Source: CBDBKL01 sp965206675 (GTDB lineage Bacteria > Bdellovibrionota > Bdellovibrionia > Bdellovibrionales > JAKFYE01). From it: a stretch of 64,000 nt of DNA. Position numbers and translations under genes: made by a program. Location: positions 186,001 to 250,000 of the forward strand of contig CBDBKL010000008.1 in NCBI GenBank assembly GCA_965206675.1. The letters run 5' to 3'. The notes under the pieces are model-generated. The model worked only from the letters and a program-made list of their open reading frames with translations, was not told the DNA's origin and did not search any database. This document shows positions 25,385 through 33,760 of the stretch, piece after piece; within the stretch, counting starts at the first letter, position 1, and each line of letters starts with the position of its first letter.

Positions 25385-25717
25385 AACTGGCTCCTATTAA
25401 ATACATTTTTTAACTTCACACAATTATAATACTTCGAACAAAAAAGTCTATTTTTTTCAAAAAACGAAACTTTGACGCTCTCTGTATTCCAATCTATCTC
25501 TTTTCAAAAATCAATATAAAAGAGCCGAGAGCATTACTCAACAGGCACATAATAAAGAAGGTTCTAAGACATTTCCATCTAACAACATTCAGAAGGGGGA
25601 TCACCATATATATGACGCTCTCGGCTATCTCTCAGAGTCTTTGTTGTCAATCCCAAAAACACATGAAAAGACAACATATAAAAATGAATTAAACAATTCT
25701 CTCAAAAGATCATGAGA
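25385..25717. other. Intergenic region with promoter of the small exported gene and a long-range inverted repeat
   Basis: Next to the small exported gene, on the minus strand, is a conserved TATTATAATT block about 50 bp from the ATG. Further right, AGCCGAGAGC (25523-25532) is exactly complementary to 25617-25626, enclosing about 84 bases. A weak plus-strand promoter (TTGACG near 25477, TATCTC 17 bp on) precedes the repeat. It could be a structured RNA or the remnant of a small mobile element. Confidence 0.35.
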
Positions 25718-25725
25718 AAAAATTA
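25718..25725. repeat. Target-site duplication, left copy
   Basis: AAAAATTA directly precedes the left terminal repeat and is repeated exactly at 26478-26485 after the right one. Eight base pairs is the usual duplication for the IS1595 family. Confidence 0.9.
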
Positions 25726-26477
25726 GGTTCATGACACTTTAAGTTGACTTTAAGAGGAGTTAACTTACTGTGATTATTGTGAAAAACAGGTATTATGTAC
25801 GTTCAAGGATTTCAGAGGCTAAATTTAGGGAGATTATTAAGCTATTTGCCGGAGATTTAACAGCTGAGCAGATAGCTTTGTTTTCAGGTGTAAGCAGAAA
25901 TTGTGTAAATAGAGTTTTAAAACAAGTAAGAATTAGGATAGCTGAGTTTTGTGAAGGTGAAAGTTTTTTTGATTCTGGGGAAATAGAACTAGATGAGAGT
26001 TATTTTGGAGCAAGAAGAGTTCGTGGCAGAAGAGGTAGAGGAGCCAGTGGTAAAACGATAGTCTTTGGTCTTAAGAAAAGAGACGGTAAGGTTTATACCC
26101 AAGTGATTAGAAATTGCTCTAGAAGTGAGATATTACCTCTTATAAGCACAAAGATAGCTAAAGACTCGGTTTTGTTTACAGATGGTTTTAAAACGTATGA
26201 TGGGCTTGTAGACATGGGTTATAAGAAACATTACAGAGTTCATCATGGAAACAATGAGTTTTCAAAGAAGCAAGGAAATGTGAGAAACCATATTAACGGG
26301 ATAGAGAACTTTTGGGGATTAGCTAAGGTAAGGCTATCTAAATTCCGCGGCATGAGTAAGAGTACTTTTTATTTGCATTTAAAAGAGTGTGAGTTTAGAT
26401 TTAATTATAGAAAAGATAACTTGTATAGGTTGATGTTAAAATTAGTACGAAATAAACCGCTTAAAGTGTCATGAACC
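25726..26477 (+). mobile_element. Complete IS1595-family insertion sequence (752 bp)
   Basis: Perfect 18-bp terminal inverted repeats (GGTTCATGACACTTTAAG at 25726-25743, complement at 26460-26477) flank a single transposase gene, with an 8-bp direct duplication outside. Intact ends, an intact transposase and a perfect duplication indicate a recent insertion. It landed one base before the start codon of the following gene, cutting it off from its original promoter and ribosome site. Confidence 0.93.
25770..26474 (+). CDS. IS1595-family (ISXO2-like) transposase
   Basis: This 234-residue transposase has an N-terminal helix-turn-helix (about 31-52, TAEQIALFSGVSRNCVNRVL) and a DDE-type catalytic core: Asp75 in IELDESYFG, Asp138 in LFTDGFKTY, and HINGIENFW with Asn176/Glu179 as the third position. 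Length is short for the family because no zinc-ribbon N-terminal domain is present. The stop codon lies inside the right terminal repeat. ATG 25770 or a nearby alternative serves as start; there is no strong ribosome site. Confidence 0.92.
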   Translation: MIIVKNRYYVRSRISEAKFREIIKLFAGDLTAEQIALFSGVSRNCVNRVLKQVRIRIAEFCEGESFFDSGEIELDESYFGARRVRGRRGRGASGKTIVFGLKKRDGKVYTQVIRNCSRSEILPLISTKIAKDSVLFTDGFKTYDGLVDMGYKKHYRVHHGNNEFSKKQGNVRNHINGIENFWGLAKVRLSKFRGMSKSTFYLHLKECEFRFNYRKDNLYRLMLKLVRNKPLKVS

Positions 26478-26485
26478 AAAAATTA
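26478..26485. repeat. Target-site duplication, right copy
   Basis: The second AAAAATTA copy. Its last A is the first base of the ATG of the downstream gene, so the duplication preserved the start codon. Confidence 0.9.
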
Positions 26486-27147
26486 TGAAATGGATTTGGG
26501 CACTTTTTATTATCATTGTTGGTATAGGGTACTGGGGGATTTTCTCAACAGGTATTAAGCCTAAATCCATAAGAGTCATCAGACCCTCTTTCTTTAAAGA
26601 CTATAAAGAATTAACAGGTGTTATAAACAAACAACTCTATGCCCGATTGGCCGTACAAGATATCATCATTTTGGGAATAGAAGATACAAGCACAATACAT
26701 TTGGCACTAGAACTTGTTAATGAATTTCAAAATATCAATAAAAGAACCCTTTGGACAAACTTTTCATTTCACAAACCACTCGCCATCCACTCTATAGATT
26801 ATACATCTCCACAACCTATGGAAAAGAATGAAAAAAGAATTTATATTGTGCCCATTCAAAAATCTTTGAGCTTCTTAGACAAAGCCTCTTGGTTACCTGA
26901 AATACAACACAAAAAGAAACCTCGTGTTTTAAGCCTGGCCATTTTAAAAGTGAGAAAAGAAGCTCCATTCTTATATGGACCTTGCACAGAGAATACATTT
27001 AGGGGACCAAGGCGTTTAACCTGCCTTACTGAAAAACAGCAAAAAAGATTACAAAAAAAACCTGAAAAATACCTCGCACCTAAAGGAAAATTCACTATTA
27101 CGATGGATCAGGAAAGCGCAGAGGACTACATCTTATATCTTTTTTAA
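26485..27147 (+). CDS. Membrane-anchored protein of unknown function, separated from its promoter by the IS
   Basis: This 220-residue protein has one N-terminal hydrophobic segment (about 4-24) and a mixed alpha/beta remainder ending in a hydrophobic strand (YILYLF). It contains two cysteines in a Pro/Arg-rich stretch (GPCTENTFRGPRRLTC). I recognise no family. The reading frame is intact, but the IS ends immediately before the ATG and leaves no Shine-Dalgarno sequence. Expression would need a promoter within the IS or translation reinitiating after the transposase stop 10 bp upstream. Confidence 0.65.
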   Translation: MKWIWALFIIIVGIGYWGIFSTGIKPKSIRVIRPSFFKDYKELTGVINKQLYARLAVQDIIILGIEDTSTIHLALELVNEFQNINKRTLWTNFSFHKPLAIHSIDYTSPQPMEKNEKRIYIVPIQKSLSFLDKASWLPEIQHKKKPRVLSLAILKVRKEAPFLYGPCTENTFRGPRRLTCLTEKQQKRLQKKPEKYLAPKGKFTITMDQESAEDYILYLF

Positions 27148-27149
27148 TC

Positions 27150-27240
27150 TTTACTTTTTCTTTTCTAAGCGCAGAGCGTATCGTGAAAAAACGAAGAACA
27201 AGATTTTTTAGTTATTGTAAAGGGAAGTTTTCTCAAGGTT
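27150..27240. repeat. Dispersed intergenic repeat, copy A
   Basis: Between two convergent genes. Shares TTTTTCTTTTC, AAGC, GTATCGT and, about 40 bases on, GGAAGTTTTCTCA with 62807-62885 in the same order and similar spacing. Confidence 0.5.
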
Positions 27241-27241
27241 T

Positions 27242-28645
27242 TCAACTGTCCGCAATATTTTTCTTGTCCAATATAACCTCGTGGGGCATTCGGCTCTTAT
27301 AACCTCTCAAATAAGATCGTGGCGAGAGGGCTAAAAGATCTGCCAATCTTGGCATATACACACAGGCATATCTTTCTACCTGATTGGCAAAATAACTCTC
27401 TTCATTCCCAATTCGCATCACCTCACCCCAATAGGGATTAAAGAATGATTGATGTTCTTTGATTAAATCGCTCAACTTTTTATCAATAACCGAAAGTTTT
27501 TCCTGAACTTTATCAAACTCCTTGCGATCCAAATCTTCACCCGTTTCTTTGTGCGCAGACAACATTTGAGTGACACGTTCTTCAAGGGGTTCCTTTTCTG
27601 CCATTAAAGAACTTATTTTACGATCAACATGAATGGATTTTTCCAAAGATGAAATTTCATCCCCTAGCTCCTCAAGAACCAGTGCTGTTCTCCAGTTACA
27701 ATCTTTTTTTAAACGAAGAATGTCACCATAGATGTGGTCACCCACATAGAGGATTTCTTCCCCCGTCACTCCTATGGAATCTGTAAACTGCATGGCATCA
27801 CCACCATGATAAATTCCCTTTTTTACAGAACCCTCATGAAAAACCATTTGACCCGTTTGAGGATCTATTTTCATAAAGGACAATCGGTCCCAAAAAAACC
27901 GCGGTTTCTGTGCTCCCGTGATAACAACATCGAACAGATCCATCCAAGACTTATGATCTTTAAGGAAAGGATCAATAGAATATTCTAAAAGAGTTTTTGT
28001 GTATTCGTATAACGAGTTAGTAAGAATAAATATCTTTTTCCCATGTTTTTTAAAACGCTCCAAACCTTCAACAACTTCCTTATCTTTTAAAATATATTTA
28101 TCCAGATTTTCCTTCACTTCATTTTTTATACTTCCATCTCTGTGAGCCTGATCCAAACAAGCAGCAATATCGTTAGCCACCTGTTCATATGAAGGGAGTT
28201 GATCTTTTAAATCACCATCTTTTAAATCAACAAGTGATGCAAAAAGTAGGGCATAGGATATGGAAAAATTTGTATCGACACTAAAATACCTGGATTCCCT
28301 AATATCAATATATGTACTTTTATAAAGTTTCTTTTGTTCGGAGTAATCAATTCTCTGAGTGCCATGAGAACTCTGCCTGATTCCAGCGTGACAATTGACC
28401 TTTAATAAATTGCCATTGATTTTATCTAAAACCAGTCCTCGAATGGTTTTGTTCATATCAAAAGGAGATTTTTCAACCACCTTGGGATAACCCTTCTGTG
28501 TTATTAATTTATTAACGACTATGTTGTGTGCAAGGGCCTCAAAATTATAAGAATTGTAGCGCACAAGAGTATGATCCATATCCAAACCAAGATACTCAAT
28601 TTTTCTCAAGTTAATTGTACGGTTAATAAAAACATGATTTTTCAT
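27242..28645 (-). CDS. HAD-superfamily 5'-nucleotidase (cN-II-like, PF05761 type)
   Basis: This 467-residue nucleotidase of the cytosolic IMP/GMP-specific family hydrolyses purine mononucleotides. HAD motif I is DMDHTLV with Asp22 (nucleophile) and Asp24; motif II is ILTNS (about 203-207); motif IV is YVGDHIYGDILR, with the acidic residues that bind Mg. A coiled segment of about 70 residues (LEKSIHVDRK to KLSDLIKEHQ) near the C-terminus is typical of the bacterial members. It is monocistronic and convergent with the preceding gene. Confidence 0.9.
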   Translation of the reverse strand: MKNHVFINRTINLRKIEYLGLDMDHTLVRYNSYNFEALAHNIVVNKLITQKGYPKVVEKSPFDMNKTIRGLVLDKINGNLLKVNCHAGIRQSSHGTQRIDYSEQKKLYKSTYIDIRESRYFSVDTNFSISYALLFASLVDLKDGDLKDQLPSYEQVANDIAACLDQAHRDGSIKNEVKENLDKYILKDKEVVEGLERFKKHGKKIFILTNSLYEYTKTLLEYSIDPFLKDHKSWMDLFDVVITGAQKPRFFWDRLSFMKIDPQTGQMVFHEGSVKKGIYHGGDAMQFTDSIGVTGEEILYVGDHIYGDILRLKKDCNWRTALVLEELGDEISSLEKSIHVDRKISSLMAEKEPLEERVTQMLSAHKETGEDLDRKEFDKVQEKLSVIDKKLSDLIKEHQSFFNPYWGEVMRIGNEESYFANQVERYACVYMPRLADLLALSPRSYLRGYKSRMPHEVILDKKNIADS

Positions 28646-28694
28646 AAGCTTATTATATTAGAGTTAGCCCCAATCCACTATCTTTATTTACCTT

Positions 28695-29336
28695 TCATCT
28701 CATTCTGTGACCAAGAAACCCCTTTAAAGAGTCAAATTTTAAATAGGGATTCGTCTTTTTTTGCTGTTCTAGAGAATCTGTCTTTTGGGGACCATAATCA
28801 TGCCCTGGCAGTACAATAGTATCACTTGATAAATTATTGACTAATTGAGAAAGGGTTTCATACATTGTCTCAGGGTCTCCCCCCAGAAGATCACAACGTC
28901 CACAACCATTTATAAAAAGCGTATCCCCAGTGACCAGCCAATGATTAAAAAGATAAGAAGCAGAACCCTTTGTATGCCCAGGTGTATGAAGTATTTTTAT
29001 ACTCTCTCTCCCAACGTTTAAAGTATCTCCTGCACTGACACGTTTTAAGTTTTCACAGGACCAATTATAAAAATCTATCTCTTTATCCAACATATACACA
29101 GGAACATCATGTTCTTTTAAAAGATCTTCTATTCCATTAACATGATCGAAATGATGATGTGTACAAAGAATACCACTAATCTTTTTTCCCTGCTCCTGTG
29201 CAAGTTTTGATATCTGAGGGGATTCCCAACCTGGGTCTACAACAAGAATATCCTCATGATCTTTGGAACCTAAAAAATAAACAAAGTTCTGCATAGGGCC
29301 GACTTCAGTTTGAAAATAATAGTCACTCGACTTCAT
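28695..29336 (-). CDS. Metallo-beta-lactamase-fold hydrolase (glyoxalase II/ETHE1-like)
   Basis: This 213-residue single-domain MBL protein has metal ligands in THHHFDH (His60, His62, Asp64, His65), GHTKGS, TGDTLFINGCGRCDL and GHDYGP. The GCGRCDL block resembles the glyoxalase II and ETHE1 (persulfide dioxygenase) families, which have GRTDF. The substrate cannot be decided between a hydroxyacylglutathione-type thioester and a persulfide. The start is ATG 29336 with AGGG eight bases upstream. Divergent from hppD. Confidence 0.85.
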   Translation of the reverse strand: MKSSDYYFQTEVGPMQNFVYFLGSKDHEDILVVDPGWESPQISKLAQEQGKKISGILCTHHHFDHVNGIEDLLKEHDVPVYMLDKEIDFYNWSCENLKRVSAGDTLNVGRESIKILHTPGHTKGSASYLFNHWLVTGDTLFINGCGRCDLLGGDPETMYETLSQLVNNLSSDTIVLPGHDYGPQKTDSLEQQKKTNPYLKFDSLKGFLGHRMR

Positions 29337-29388
29337 AAAGGCGACCCTACAATAAACCATTTAATGAATCAATAAACGATTTTATTTT

Positions 29389-29416
29389 TTGACATTTTTT
29401 CGAGTAGAGTTATAGT
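29389..29416 (+). promoter_or_regulatory. Sigma70-type promoter of hppD
   Basis: Perfect TTGACA at 29389-29394, 16-bp spacer, TATAGT at 29411-29416, followed by GAAGGAG and ATG 29441. This is the clearest promoter in the window. Confidence 0.75.
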
Positions 29417-29440
29417 CATTCCATTCGAAGGAGAAAAAGT

Positions 29441-30451
29441 ATGGATAACCCTATAGAATTAGATGGAATAGATTTTGTTGAGTATGTAAGCCCGCATCCT
29501 GAAAAAGTAGAAACACTTTTTTATCACCTGGGATTTAACAAAATTGGCACTCACAAAACAAAAGATATTCATCTTTTTCACCAAGGAGATATTTATTTTA
29601 TCTTAAATAGCGAACCCAATAGCTTTGCGAAAAATTTTGCAAAAGCTCACGGGCCAAGTATCTGCTCTGTGGGTTTTCGAGTTCAAAATGCGAACCATGC
29701 TTTTGAAGAGACCGTAAAACGCGGAGCTAAACCCTATAAAGGAGAAACGAAATATCCTGCAATATATGGCATTGGAGATTCCTTAATTTATTTCATAGAA
29801 AAATATGGAGAAAAAACAATTTTTCAAGATGATTTTAATGTACTCAAAGATTCGCAATCCAAAACAGACTTTCTTGTCGTAGATCACTTAACTAATAATG
29901 TACCCGCAGGACAAATGCAGAAGTGGTGTGATTTTTATGAAAAATTATTTAATTTTAGAGAAGTCCGTTATTTTGAAATCAAAGGGGAAAAAACAGGTCT
30001 TATTTCTAAAGTGATGCAATCACCGGACAACAAAATTATTATCCCCATCAATGAGCCCACCGATGAAAAATCACAAATTCAAGAGTACATTGATGAATAC
30101 AACGGATCTGGAATACAACACTTAGCTCTATTAACCAATGACATCTGTCACTCTGTGAGTGCTGTGCGTGAAAACAAGATTCAGTTCTTAGATGTTCCTG
30201 ATACGTATTATGAAACACTTCCACAAAGAGTCCCTCAATTAACTGAAGATTTAAAAACACTTCAAGATCTACGCATACTCGCAGACGGAGATGAAAAGGG
30301 ATATCTTTTGCAAATTTTTACTCAAAATGTGATTGGCCCTATCTTTTTTGAAATCATTCAAAGAAAAAACAATGATGGTTTTGGCGAAGGTAATTTCCAA
30401 GCTCTTTTTGATGCTATAGAGAGAGATCAAAAACGCAGAGGCGTCCTCTAG
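29441..30451 (+). CDS. hppD: 4-hydroxyphenylpyruvate dioxygenase
   Basis: This Fe(II) enzyme converts 4-hydroxyphenylpyruvate to homogentisate in tyrosine catabolism. The three iron ligands are His149 (VVDHLTNNV), His227 (GIQHLAL) and Glu304 (FFEIIQR), and the C-terminal GFGEGNFQALFDAIE helix that gates the active site is intact. At 336 residues it is slightly shorter than most because the N-terminal domain is trimmed. No homogentisate dioxygenase or fumarylacetoacetase lies beside it. It is driven by its own strong promoter and GAAGGAG site. Confidence 0.95.
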   Translation: MDNPIELDGIDFVEYVSPHPEKVETLFYHLGFNKIGTHKTKDIHLFHQGDIYFILNSEPNSFAKNFAKAHGPSICSVGFRVQNANHAFEETVKRGAKPYKGETKYPAIYGIGDSLIYFIEKYGEKTIFQDDFNVLKDSQSKTDFLVVDHLTNNVPAGQMQKWCDFYEKLFNFREVRYFEIKGEKTGLISKVMQSPDNKIIIPINEPTDEKSQIQEYIDEYNGSGIQHLALLTNDICHSVSAVRENKIQFLDVPDTYYETLPQRVPQLTEDLKTLQDLRILADGDEKGYLLQIFTQNVIGPIFFEIIQRKNNDGFGEGNFQALFDAIERDQKRRGVL

Positions 30452-30664
30452 ATGTAAAGAAAATAGAAGTCTTTTTGAATAAAACTGTACTGTAAACCAG
30501 CCTTAAGAAAGTCCTGTCATAAAATCATAATAATACATAAGTCCTATTCCTCTTTTCCAAAAGAAAGATTCTTTTGTGTATTTGCTTAAAGGATGTAAGC
30601 TCTAAAAATATTTCCTGAATATTGAGGTTCTATATATTGTAGAGCTTAAACTATGAGAGGTTTT

Positions 30665-31243
30665 ATGAAATTATTTGGCTCCTTTTTATTTTTAATGGCT
30701 TTACTTTGTATTTTTCCTTTGAATGCGTATGCATCACCAACTCAAAAAGAGCTAGACGCAAAACTGCTTGAAGCAGCAGAAAATGGTACTCCGGAAATGA
30801 TAGAAGAGCTGATTGCTTTGGGTGCCGATATGAATGCCACAAACAGCAAGGGGGAAACACCTCTAGATATTGCAGCCGGTAAACTTAAGCATATACAAAT
30901 GCTTGCCTATTGGGGTGCAAGAGAGCATTGGGTGCGATATAATCAGGAGATAAAGCTATTAGATGCAAAATTGTTTGAGGCAACACGGACAAGTACTCCT
31001 GAAAAAATACAAGAGCTTTTGGATAGTGGAGCTAATATCCATGCAAAAGATCATGAGGGAAGGGAACCCATACATATGGCAGCATCTCTAGGCACTCCTG
31101 AAAAAATACAAAAACTTTATGATTTGGGTGCCGATTTGAACGTAACAGATAACAAGGGACGAACCCCATTGGATATGGCAAGTTTTGAAAATAGAAGTAT
31201 CCTTATTAGGATGAGAGCACGTCACGGATCAGGGTGCTACTAA
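30665..31243 (+). CDS. Exported ankyrin-repeat protein with C-terminal Gly-Cys-Tyr (second)
   Basis: This 192-residue protein starts with a signal peptide (MKLFGSFLFLMALL...AYA) and carries about four ankyrin repeats in two pairs: LLEAAENGTPEMIEELIALGADMNATNSKGETPLDIAA and a near-copy with LFEATRTSTPEK, suggesting internal duplication. It ends GSGCY, matching the ends of the ankyrin proteins at 19116 and 34899. ATG 30665 is preferred over ATG 30653 because GAGAGG precedes it and its start (MKLF) matches the 19116 paralogue. Its stop is 3 bp from the convergent glnN stop. Confidence 0.82.
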   Translation: MKLFGSFLFLMALLCIFPLNAYASPTQKELDAKLLEAAENGTPEMIEELIALGADMNATNSKGETPLDIAAGKLKHIQMLAYWGAREHWVRYNQEIKLLDAKLFEATRTSTPEKIQELLDSGANIHAKDHEGREPIHMAASLGTPEKIQKLYDLGADLNVTDNKGRTPLDMASFENRSILIRMRARHGSGCY

Positions 31244-31246
31244 TCA

Positions 31247-33439
31247 TTACGTCACAGATTGGGCGAACAGTATTTCACGATATTTGGGTAAGGCCCACAA
31301 GTCATCTGAAATATAAGGCTCTATCATATCACAGGACTCTCTCAAAACTTGCTTTATAGGTATCGCTTTACTTAAAATAACTTCCATCTTTTCTTCATCT
31401 GTTTTTAAAGAATCAATATCTTCTATAACGTCCATCAAGTTTTCTAACTCTTTGAGGATCGTCATAAAAATGTCTTCAAATGTTTTTATCCTTTTTTTGT
31501 GGCTTGTTTTTAAAATTGAAGACTGTATCACCTGGTGAGTGTTCACGATATGAGTCAACTGTTCCTCCACAACAGGAACAACATAACTTGTTACAAGCTC
31601 CCTAAGAGTTGTAAGTTCAATCATCAAAATCTTTACATAACGTTCAGCAGAGACATTGTAGCGAGACTGGATTTCAGACAATGATAAAACTTTCTGACGA
31701 ACTAAAAAATCAATGGCAGACTGATCTTTCATCACCAATAAGGCATCAACAGTGGTCTCCAGTATAGGTAACCCTCGTTTTTTAGCCTCCTCCTTCCATT
31801 CTTCAGAATAATTATTACCCTCAAAGCGAACAGCCTTAGATTCTATGATATATTCTTTAACCAAACTCAATACCGCTTCATCCCTACTTTTTGTCTTTAT
31901 CATTTCAGTTAATTTATCTGATGCCTCTGAAAAAACATCAGAGACTGCCGCATTTAAAACAGTCATGGGCATAGATACATTCATGGAGGAGCCAACAGCT
32001 CTGTATTCAAATTTATTTCCCGTAAAGGCAAAAGGACTTGTGCGATTTCTGTCTGTGTTATCTTTAGAAATATTAGGAATTTCTGAAACACCTAACTCTA
32101 TCATTTGTGTATCTACACTCTCTGCAACAGCTCCGGATTCAATAGCGTCAAATATTTTACTCAAAGTGGAGCCCAGAAAAACAGATATAATAGCTGGAGG
32201 GGCCTCATTAGCTCCCAAACGATGATCGTTACCTGCTGAGGCGACAGTAGCTCTTAAAAAACCCGCATGTCTTTTTACAGCCGCAAGTACGATAGACAAC
32301 ACAGCTAAAAATCGTAGATTTTGATGTGGCGTTTTTCCAGGTTCTAAAAGATTTTCTCCCTTATCGTTTCTTATACTCCAATTGCAGTGCTTGCCATTAC
32401 CATTAATCGTCGCAAAAGGTTTTTCATGAAGAAGACAAAGTAAACCATGACGTTTCGCCACGCGCTTTAATGTCTCCATGGTTAATGTGTTGTGATCAGC
32501 TGAAATATTTACGTTTTCAAAAATAGGTGCCAATTCAAATTGAGATGGAGCAACTTCATTATGACGGGTTTTAATAGGAATACCTAACTTATAAAGCTCT
32601 TGTTCAAGGTCTTCCATAAAGGCATAAACACGTGGAGGTATAGAACCAAAGTAATGATCTTCTAATTGCTGACCCCTTTGAGAGGGAGCCCCTAAAACTG
32701 TCCTCCCCGTCATTAATAAATCTGGTCGTCCTGCTGCAAATTTCTTATCAATAAGAAAATACTCTTGTTCAGCACCTAAGGTTGCTGTGACAGATTTGAT
32801 GTCAACATCTCCAATGAGTTTTAAAAACTGACTGGCTTTTTCATTTAAAACACTAATTGATCTTAAGAGCGGTGTTTTATTATCTAAGGCTTCACCATGA
32901 TAACTGAAAAATACAGATGGTATACACACTGTTTTTGCATGTTCTCCTTCAACAAGAAATATCGGAGATGTGGGATCCCAAGCCGTATACCCCCTAGCTT
33001 CAAAAGTTGTTCTCATTCCACCACTTGGAAAACTAGAGGCGTCAGGTTCTCCCTGTATAAGTTGATCTCCCGTGAAATTTTCAATCACTCGTAGTTCTTT
33101 TTCCGCCTGAATAGAAATGAAAGCATCATGTTTTTCCGCCGTTAGCCCTGTCATAGGTTGAAACCAGTGGCAAAAATGTGTGGCCCCTTGGGAAACAGCC
33201 CATTCCTTAACGACTAAGGCTACCGCATGAGCGACTTCTTTATCTAATTTCTTACCCTGCTCTAAAGTTTTTAATAAACCCTTATAGGCATCAGCAGGTA
33301 ACTTCTCCCGCATTTGACCCAATCCAAAAGTGTTACAACCAAAATACTCAGAGACAGGGCGTTTAGGATGTTTTGTTTGAGGTTTTATTGTTTTATCAAG
33401 TATGGAATTAAATATAGATAACCGCTGTGAATCACTCAT
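31247..33439 (-). CDS. glnN: Type III glutamine synthetase
   Basis: This 730-residue enzyme is of the large GSIII class found in Bacteroides, cyanobacteria and some predatory bacteria, and makes glutamine from glutamate and ammonia. Key blocks: FHG-like HNEVAPSQFELAPIFENVN, NGNGKHCNWSI and AGNDHRLGANEAPPAI. The length and the N-terminal GSIII-specific region (FGCNTFGLGQMREKLP) exclude GSI and GSII. ATG 33439 has AAGGG upstream. There is no GlnB or GlnD partner beside it. Confidence 0.96.
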   Translation of the reverse strand: MSDSQRLSIFNSILDKTIKPQTKHPKRPVSEYFGCNTFGLGQMREKLPADAYKGLLKTLEQGKKLDKEVAHAVALVVKEWAVSQGATHFCHWFQPMTGLTAEKHDAFISIQAEKELRVIENFTGDQLIQGEPDASSFPSGGMRTTFEARGYTAWDPTSPIFLVEGEHAKTVCIPSVFFSYHGEALDNKTPLLRSISVLNEKASQFLKLIGDVDIKSVTATLGAEQEYFLIDKKFAAGRPDLLMTGRTVLGAPSQRGQQLEDHYFGSIPPRVYAFMEDLEQELYKLGIPIKTRHNEVAPSQFELAPIFENVNISADHNTLTMETLKRVAKRHGLLCLLHEKPFATINGNGKHCNWSIRNDKGENLLEPGKTPHQNLRFLAVLSIVLAAVKRHAGFLRATVASAGNDHRLGANEAPPAIISVFLGSTLSKIFDAIESGAVAESVDTQMIELGVSEIPNISKDNTDRNRTSPFAFTGNKFEYRAVGSSMNVSMPMTVLNAAVSDVFSEASDKLTEMIKTKSRDEAVLSLVKEYIIESKAVRFEGNNYSEEWKEEAKKRGLPILETTVDALLVMKDQSAIDFLVRQKVLSLSEIQSRYNVSAERYVKILMIELTTLRELVTSYVVPVVEEQLTHIVNTHQVIQSSILKTSHKKRIKTFEDIFMTILKELENLMDVIEDIDSLKTDEEKMEVILSKAIPIKQVLRESCDMIEPYISDDLWALPKYREILFAQSVT

Positions 33440-33581
33440 AAAGCAGAACCCTTTCTATCTTTCTTCTCAGAATGATGTCCACTCTGAAAAAAATAAGATG
33501 GCTTCAAATGCTGGAATCCAAAGACTCCATGACGCCTATAAAAGCACAGGATACTTAAAAGTCAAAGATTTAAGGATTATT

Positions 33582-33760
33582 TCATCTACTTCGTTTAAGA
33601 CTGTCGAGAAGGCATCATTTACTTCGTTGCAATCACCCAAACACTCACTCCGACGTAGGAAAAACTACGCCTCCGTTCGGTTTGAGCTTGCACGCCTCGT
33701 ATCTGATACCTTCTCGACAGTCCTCCTAATACGAATCGAAAAGGTGTCATCTACTTCGTT
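33582..33760. repeat. Hairpin-forming intergenic repeat element
   Basis: The 311-bp gap between glnN and the coiled-coil gene (33440-33750) holds a structured element. GACTGTCGAGAAGGCATCA (33599-33617) pairs with 33704-33722 with one mismatch. Inside, CGTAG and CTACG form a hairpin around GAAAAA near 33657-33668. TCATCTACTTCGTT occurs at 33582 and 33747, and as TCATTTACTTCGTT at 33615. The last copy supplies the final codons and stop of the coiled-coil gene. The layout suggests a dispersed palindromic unit or miniature mobile element. Confidence 0.6.
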
